Source: Apostichopus japonicus (taxonomy: Eukaryota > Echinodermata > Holothuroidea > Aspidochirotida > Stichopodidae). Taken from it: a stretch of 64,000 nt of DNA. Shown in pieces: positions 49,401 to 58,400 of this stretch (its first letter is position 1; each line of letters starts with the position of its first letter). Made by a program: the position numbers and the translations under genes. Under the pieces are notes generated by a model. That model made no database searches and was not told the origin of the DNA. It saw only the letters and a program-made list of their open reading frames with translations. The DNA lies in contig NC_092568.1 of assembly GCF_037975245.1 (NCBI RefSeq), positions 24,101,501-24,165,500 of the forward strand. Direction: 5' to 3'.

Positions 49401-52400
49401 GTAAGAGAAGTGTTAGACACCACCTTCGATCCCAGAAAATGCACACATAGCTTGCTACCGTCGGTATTTAGACACTAGTGTACAGTCAATACATGCAGCT
49501 ACGGTCAATGTCCACAGCGCAGTGAACATAGCAGCGATGGACATCTCAGGTCTAGATAAAAGATAACAAGGTATCCCGTTTCATTACTGTCTGCATTTTG
49601 TAGCGACAAGAAAAAAAACTTCACTTGCAAGCAACAGAAAGTTAACTTTTTCAGAGGGCAGCACGCAGTTTGGGTCGAGTCTTCAATGCCTTTAAGCCTT
49701 CGTTCAAGCTTATACCAAGTCTGTGGTTCTCTTCTACAATTCCTAGAGATGATTCATCTTGAGTCTTACATGCAAACATTTCTTTGTTGTTACATTAAGT
49801 TACTTTCTATGTCAGTTGTTGACTTGCTCTTGTACATTATACAGTTCAATGAAATACCTGCTTACTTAAATGAATGAGTTCCCTCATAGTCTGTACGTAC
49901 ATGCATATGTCCAGTATGTTGTTCCATATACCAACATTATATTACATAGCCCTGCTCAGTCCCTGATATCTTCCAAAAATCATGTCAGTATATATATACA
50001 GTTTTCAGAAACCACTGAAAGTTATATTAATATAACTTCAAAAGTTGTGAAACTTTGCAGTAAGTTAAGATTTTTTTTACTCAGGACTTTCTTAGCAGTA
50101 TGGGAACGTGGAGTATAGCTTTCAAAACACTTTGTGCTGTTATTGAATATAGCAATATGGCCTGCAGATGAACTGTTTCAAATCTTTGTTTTTTATTCCA
50201 CAGACACGGTCGACTACTCACAGATCTCCCGTTGGATTCAATGTTTAATTTTGATGCCATTGTTGCCAATATTCTACAGTAAGTGAGTGCTGATGGGTCA
50301 AGATGTTCTCGTTTTCCACATGCATCAGAATATTATTCTTTTATTGTAGGTGACTTTGTCAATTGATATAATCCCATGAAAATGAATCCAGAGTGAAATG
50401 ATATATCCATAATTCCATATACCTTATTTTATATTTAGCCAAAGCAATTACTCCCCCCTCCCCCCTTAATGTGATCAGGGCATTGCTGATAGTTGCAAGC
50501 ATCACAAAGTTAAATATATCAAAGACTGAACTCTATACATATCATAATATTTGAAATGTAATCTGCAAAATCATGTCATATAAGATCCTTTTGGTAGTTT
50601 ACACAGAAAAACTGTGATAATGTAGTATCTTTTACTATCATATTTATTACACCAATTAAGACAAGATGTGGGATAAACAGATCTGAAGGAAAGGAACGAC
50701 TCCTTACATTTTACCAACGTTTTCTTACGCTCTGCTATTTCAGTAGTAATTGCAGTATCCAACGATACTTGCCTCCTTCTAGTTCTGAGAAATCCTGAAT
50801 CTGCCACTCCAGTATGCTATAGAGTTACAGAGAGCAATACAAGATTGATTGCTATTGAGCTCATGTTAATATCATGAGTATAACAGCTGTGCTTACTATG
50901 GAACAGTAGTTTGAAGTTGGGGGTAGGTGGGGGGGGGGGTTGGTGATGTGGCTCACATCTCCTAAATTTACAACGCTCCTAAATCCTCTTTAAAACGTCT
51001 GGATACCTCTTCTATCTTACAGCCTTGTTCTCTTGCAAGAAGTACCGTTGCTACAGACTCGTGCAGAACTTGAGGAAATGATGAGACGAACATCTGGCAA
51101 AAGGGACGTAATATTTGCCAGGATGAGAGCTGTTGGTATCTTTGGTACGTCGAATTAACTTTCTGTTATTATTTCGTATCTCGTGTTGATTCGTTTGTTA
51201 CTGACTCCATCTGGAATTCCTTGTGTCTGTGATGACAGACAATCCTTTCTTACCCTGTGTTAAGTTCTCACATGTACACGAATGACTCAGTGCAGCTGTC
51301 TGGTATACAACATCTAAATATTTACATATGATGGACAGACGCTAGGATAAACAAAGGTTGTTTATATCATTCTAGTGACCACAAAAGGCCTCTGGAAGTT
51401 TGTGCTCATTTTTACCCTTCCTTTCTTAGTAACTTCTACCCTTTCAGCTTTGTTTGTAGTAAATCTTATCTTGCTAAGAGTGAGCCACTTTCAGCGACAT
51501 CACCACAAATTTGTTGTGAGAGTATTTAGGCAGTTAGTGGATCATTTTTTCTCTTTAGGGACTACAAGTTCCTGTCCAATGAGATGGTTATTTCAACCTG
51601 ATACATATGCATACAAACCTCAGAAAAACCTAATCATAAAGATCAAGATCCCAATTTATACCATATACCAGCATTATATTACTGCTGAATTCTGTAGTAT
51701 CTGTCTCCCCCCCCCACCACCCCCACCCAACTGATACATATGTGTACATACCTCAGAAAATCCTAATCATAAATATCAAGATCCCAATTTATACCATAAC
51801 CAGCATTATATTACTGCTAACTTCTGTAGTAACTGTCTCCCCATCCCCCTCCCCTCCCCACCCCCCACCTGATACATATGTGTACTTACCCTTATCATAA
51901 AGATCAAGACCCCAATGTAGATTAAACCTTTCCAAGATTTGGATTGTTACTTTCCAAGTACATATATGAAAGGAAATGATTTGACCCTGTAAGCAGATTT
52001 CTTGATATTTAGATTAAATATTGAAAGTTTTCATCTGCTATGTTGAATATTCTGGTTTTCCTTTTGTTGTTACAGAGGACCGAGCGTTCATAGAGACAGC
52101 ATTTGCGTTTAATCAGAAATATCAGTTTATTATGACAACTGTGAATGACAACTTTGGCATAGACAGGTGAGCAACCCAAAAATAGACAAAAAGGAGGGAA
52201 AGGAATTAGACTATCATCAGTCGTTCTCTATGATTTTCATATTTATTATATATATTATTTCATAAATATTATGAAAGAGAAAAATAGGAAAGGTACTTTC
52301 AATGGAAGTTTGACTGCAACATAGATGGGCAGTAAAATATACTTTAGTGATTAGTAGTATTGCCCTTTATAAAGTTTACCATAAAGTCAAAATATGGTCA

Positions 52401-55400
52401 CTCATTTCTCAAACCTCAAGAAACATTTTGCTACCGTCCAAAAAATTTAAATAAAGGAATGTTTTCCCTCATTTAATCATTTCATTTCATAATTTAATCA
52501 TCCTCGCTGTCTTGAAAATAGCGTCCAAATTGTCCTAGAAACCGTCGTTTCATCAGTTATAACCATATTTAACCTTGCTGTAATCTGAGGTCAAGACCGA
52601 TGCCCTATATGAACTTGAAGGGCAATGCACGATTGTAAAATCTGCTGAGAAAAGGAACAACTCCAAAAATGTAAAATTAGGCAAAAAATCCATCCCCATT
52701 GAAAAGGAACAAAGGAAATGCAGAAATGTGGTACTACAGTCAGATATTAGCTTTGAGAAGTAGACAATTGCAAAAATTGCTGTAAACATTCTGGAATAGA
52801 AAAATTATGCAAATTGAATCATATATGCATGGTATAATTCATACTGTCACCCAATTATCCACTTCTTTACTTACAAATATCCAAAAGGGATGTGGATATA
52901 TGCAAAGAGAATGCATAAGTAAATCTTGTGTTTTGTGATAATGCATTTTCCATCATATATGCCCTTAAGTTAAACCATAACTGTGATCATAAGGTGATAA
53001 ACAAAAGTACAGTTTTGTTCATAGCTTATTTGGCAAAGACTAGCTTAATTGGATTACAATGAGCTTTTGTTCTCATACTTTTGTCTTTCAAGGCTGGGAA
53101 TAAATTGCTGCTATGAACATATTGCTATGATTCCTAAAGTGGAAGTCTTCTTTTAAAAGGGAAATACTAATTGCTACAAAATATTCGCTGTGATAATTCT
53201 TAGTTAACCGTTATCATTCTTTAGATTGTAACAAACTGGAGAACAGCTAACTTTGTACAATCTTGATCATTTAATAGGAAACTACTTCTAAAAAAGATTA
53301 CCCTGGCATAATATTGAATGAACTTAGTTAATAAGAATATTAACTAACTGGTTGAAAGAAAGATTTGATTTAGATTTATATATATATATGCCCCATCCCC
53401 CCTTTTTTTTGTGGTTTTCTCCAGTAATTGGGAACCAGGAAGTAACAGTATATGGTTGCTACAGTGTAAGAACACTATACCTGGCAAGCAGTGTCCAGCT
53501 ATACCATTTATGAATGCCATCTCCTTGGAGAAACTGATTGTCTTCATCAAAGGACTGGAAGTCACTAATGCTGTGAGTAATCAGTTATAGCAAATGTACA
53601 GGCACATTTTGTGGAATTGATTAGTGTTCAACCGATTATGCATAACAGAAAATACCGATTACCGATTATTTTTTTCATAATTGTACCGATTTCGATTCTG
53701 ATTATTTGAAAATGAGAAAATATCCCGTATATACGAAATCGGCAATAAAGTTTGACAGAAACAATTATTGTTGTGATTTTCCCCTGTTTCCTTTTGCTTC
53801 GTTGTTATACAAGGCTCTAAGGTATCATTTTGTATTTACCAAATTACCTCTGGAGTTTCTCGGAAAGAAAAAGTTTTTTTTTTTTTTTTAAATTTCCAAA
53901 ATACGGAAATATGACATCCTACCTAGTCAGCACTGTGCTAAGCGAATGGCCTAACCACCTCGACGTGAATGTCACCTGTTAATGGCTTGAAATGGGCTAA
54001 GAATAGTTACTCAAAATATCTATCTCAAAAAGTATCTCAGACAAAGCATCCATCTTCAATCTTTACCAAAGTGTAAATTTTAATGACATATTGCCTTCAT
54101 TCCGACATTATTTTGTACTTATTTTCAGTATTATACCGTTTATGAACAAATAGAAATTTTACGAACTTGAAGTTAAACATACCTATTCGTTACCTATTTA
54201 ACTCCATTCAGGTTCAATTAGAAAATGTAAGCTTAGGCCAATCAAACTGAAAAGCAAATTGTAGCCTACCATCGTAACTTGTTTAAAATTACTCTAAAAT
54301 GTAATACCAGATTGATGTAAAGAAATAATAACAACTAGAAACTACTCCAATATAAAATATAACATTCCCTCTATAAGACATATCACTTACAGTACCTTCC
54401 AAACAAATGCCGATTTCCAGCAAATTGAAAGTTGTAAAGTAAGCTACGCATTTTTTTTTTTTTTTTTTTTTTGCAAACCGATGGTTAGGCTACATTTCCC
54501 ATTGACTTAGTGTGGTTGTTAGGCTAACATGTGGTCGAAGATTGCAGTTTCCGTGGATATTTTTATTTTTTATTTGCGACACAACTAGAGCGAATAAGCA
54601 GATGGCAAGGTTCGATTTCCATGCAGTTGACTTAGTGTGAAGTAATTGGCTACCATGTGGTCGGAGATTTGTGCGGATTTTAGGTTATTTTCGCTGGTAC
54701 TGAAATTACTTCGTGCAGGCCGTAACTTGCCATGGGAACTTCCCGATGATTGTGCGCGACCCTCACGCACTGCTTCAAATTTGATGCGAGATGTGAAAAC
54801 TGTTTGGGCGATTCGCGCTGCAACTGCAATTCCTAGCTAAAGCAAACGCATGTCACAATTAATTTTACACAGACACCTGATATAATGAGGGCGATTTTCT
54901 TATATTTCTTTTTCGCACTCGTAATCGTGCTTTAGGAGGGCTTTTTCGCACTTGCGAGGGCGAATCGCCCATCGCCCCCGCTTATTTCCGACCCTGTCAA
55001 GCACATTCGTTAATTCGCGAAATTGGTATTGCTGCTATGCTTACTGTGCCAAGAAATTTGAAGTCACTAACCACGAGGGAAGCAAAATCGGCGACCCTGG
55101 CAGCGTAAATTGATGAAAGTATACACTGTGAAAGACGTATAGACTAAGATGGTGTCTTATTTTAATATTTCGTAGTAAAAGAACAAACCTAATACATCAG
55201 TTGATATTTTCAACTTCCATATGTTTTTGAATAATGATATTTTCACCTTCCATATGTTTTTGAATAATCGGTATGACATAACTGGTATTCCACGTAATTT
55301 TTACCCATTCCGATTATGTTCCGATTATGCAATATTCGTACCGATTCCGATTCCGATTAGGTTAATCGTTTGAACACTAGAATTGATACTGTGATGTGTT

Positions 55401-58400
55401 TTGACTTAAGAAGCATTGAGCACTGTTCAGTCAAGAAATATTAGAGTATATTTCTATCAGAAACATCTCAGTATGAGGTGTGGTGAGACACGAAGATACA
55501 AAATAAAATGTATGTCTTGAAGAATTGAGAAATACTCTGTCAGGTTAAGCCTGAAATTTATTTCTTATTAAAACTAAGAGTACAGAATGCTCTGTTGAAA
55601 TATGATCAAACATTTATTACATTGCAGGAGGATGATGGGTGTTCTTGTTTTCTCACCTTACTTACATTTGACTGTTTGTTTTACATTTGTTGTACAAATT
55701 ATTAAAAGTTCTGAAATATCATTTAGTTCATTAATTTAGGCGTACCTGTTGCTGGTTGAGAATGATGTGGATGACTTGAGCGAGTTGACTTTTATGTCTC
55801 GTGATCTAAGAAAATGGTAATAAGAAAAATCTGAAAAATGAAAACCCATTTAGAGGGCTTCACAGCTTATATTCATATATTCTCTCTGTGGACTGTGGCC
55901 ATTTGCGGTTACACTTGAAGGTGACGCTGCATGATCGATATCATGACAGTAGTACCATCTTCCTTGAAGTATTTCAAACAAACCTCTTTGATTTTCAAAA
56001 CAGGTTGAACTGACAGAAGGCAGTCATGTCGGTTTCCTTCACCTAACCATTCCTGTGGTGTATCTCTCAGGATCAAAACGTGACATCCAAGGGCTTAGGA
56101 GTACAATGCACACTCTTGCTGCAGAATTTATGGGAAACGTCGGCTTTATTTTAGTTAACAGGTGAGAAATTATACCGCAAGCTTATATCCTTTGTCTCTT
56201 TGTCAATGTTACACTGTTGAGCAATTTAGTGAATATTCTCAAGTCAAGTTACAACATTTTCCCCCAATAGTTTGCTGCTGTGGTGAGCGACAACTCACTA
56301 TCAAGCAGAATTGAGGATAGGATGTGATAGGAGGTGAGGATGAACAATGTATCAGTATGAGGTGGGGTGAGCAACATCAAAGCATGAGGTGGGGTGAGCA
56401 ACATCAAAGCATGAGGTGAGGTGAGCAACGTCAATGATAAGGTGGGGTGAGAAACATCAAATAATGAGGGGGGTGAGCAACATCAAATAATGAGGTGGGG
56501 TGAACAACATCAAAGGATGAGGTGGTGTGAGCAACATCAAATGATGAGGTGGGTGAGCAACATCAAAGTATGAGGTGGGGTGAGAAACTTTTTGGTATGA
56601 ATTAAATGATGGTCTGTATGAAGTGGGTGTGAGAAACACCTCAGTATGAGTAGAAGTTGGATTAATATCTCAGTATGAAGTGGTGGTTGAAGTACAAAGT
56701 GGTATCAACAACATCACAGCATCAATATATTTGTGAGGTTTAGGTGAGAATTACTTCAGTTTGAAGTGGTGATGACCTGTGAGTGTGAGTGACCTGTGAT
56801 GGAACATCTCTCTATTAATGCTGGAAATAACATATTTATTTTGCTTTCTCTTCCAAGGGACACGGTGACAGAAAACATGCAAGCGACATGGGATTTGAGC
56901 ACTTCTCTAAAGTGTACATCAGTTTGTGCTGTTTTGGAAACAGAGGTATCTGCAATCTTTCTTTTTACCTTTATCAATATATTGTGAGCACTTTACATTT
57001 GTGCACATTGTTAAAGAAGATGTTCTCTCACTTATATAATGACCAAGAGTAAACAGTTTTTCTTTTCCCTTGTCATAGTGATGAAAATGGCTTTTGAGGG
57101 AGTGCCAGAGAGATAGAGTGAAAGGTGAATTTTGTACCAACATGAAAGATACGTGCAGATAGCTTGGTAAAGAAAAAAAAAGGTCTTCTTTGATGATTTA
57201 CTAAGGCTCTGACTATGACATGTCTTTCCCAGAATTCGCTAGAAACGATTGATGAGTTCACCATCGAAGACCTACGACTGGGCTTGAAGAAGATACTAGA
57301 GAAACAAAAATCTGAAGACCTTGAGCATAAAGAAGATGATGAAGATATCGATGAAGACGAAGATGAAGATGAAGATGATGGAAGCTCAGAAGGTAGGAGG
57401 AATCTGAGTGACATAATCATCAATCGTTGTCATAATCATCATCATCAAACAAACAATAAAAGAAAGAAGAAGTCAACTATCTAAATCAGAACTATCATAT
57501 TACTACTGTATTAGTCTTAAACAATTTGTTATAAATACAAAGGCTTCATGGAAACACCCTTCATAGGTCTCTTTTCTATAGTAATGAATCATTTTGAAGA
57601 GTTGTACAATTTTTCGACTTTAAAGGAGAACGATTTCACTTAAGTTAAGTTACAAAGGGAAGGATTACGAAAGTATCGGATGAACTAGTTGAATCTGTTA
57701 ATGGTTCCAGACTGTCCATGCGTCTCTCATACTGTATATGACACAACAATGACACCTTTATAGCAAATATGCCCGTACCAGCCTACTTTGCATATTAGCA
57801 TCAGGGCTGAAAATTAGTTAGACCTTAATTGTTTTAGTCTAAGTATCAACTTCTTGCACCTGTTTTGATGAGAGGAAAAATGCAAAAGCGTTGGCACAGA
57901 ACAAGTCAAGTGAGTGCACCTGCTGGGATGTCAAATTATGGTTTGCAACCAGCTACTTTCAGTTGAACACATGGTTATAATATATTGGTAAGTTGTTTTT
58001 GCTGACATTTCTACTTCTTTTTATTCAGAACTTTACAGCACATCTCAAGAAACACAGGACGACCCTGTAGAAGTAGCTTTATTTAAACTCCAGGCAGATA
58101 GACAGCTGAATATATCAGAGACTGTACAACTCACAGACAAAACCTTCCCAGAATTCATCAGTAGTACTTCCGTTACTATGGTTCTCTTTACTGTCAAATG
58201 TGAGGGTTTCTTTTTTAATTTTTTTTCTTAAAATCTGTTCTCAAAAGTGTTTCCTTTCTATACTCCCTATAGTCCATCGGGGCAGGCTCGATATTGTTCA
58301 CTGTCGTTGTACATATTTAGTACCAAGTTTTGACCACGTATTCTGGTGTGTTTTCATATGCTAATTACAATTCTAGATGTTGAATGGTTTGGGAAGTGTT

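Larger units (their letters stand above)
46587..50203 (+). other. TXNDC16 introns 1-3
   Basis: Introns 46587-47382, 47475-47875 and 47953-50203 lie between exons 1 and 4. The first two show nothing notable. The third holds the second TTAA-bounded miniature element and its flanking direct repeats. Confidence 0.8.

Noticed and set aside
56249-56639. Minus-strand frames with a nine-residue Pro/His/Leu repeat
   Set aside because: They are translations of the 27-bp minisatellite in a TXNDC16 intron.
57393-57484. Extension of the acidic TXNDC16 exon 11 frame to its stop
   Set aside because: A GTAGGA donor at 57393 joins in phase to exon 12 at 58029, which continues the family sequence, so the downstream codons are intron.
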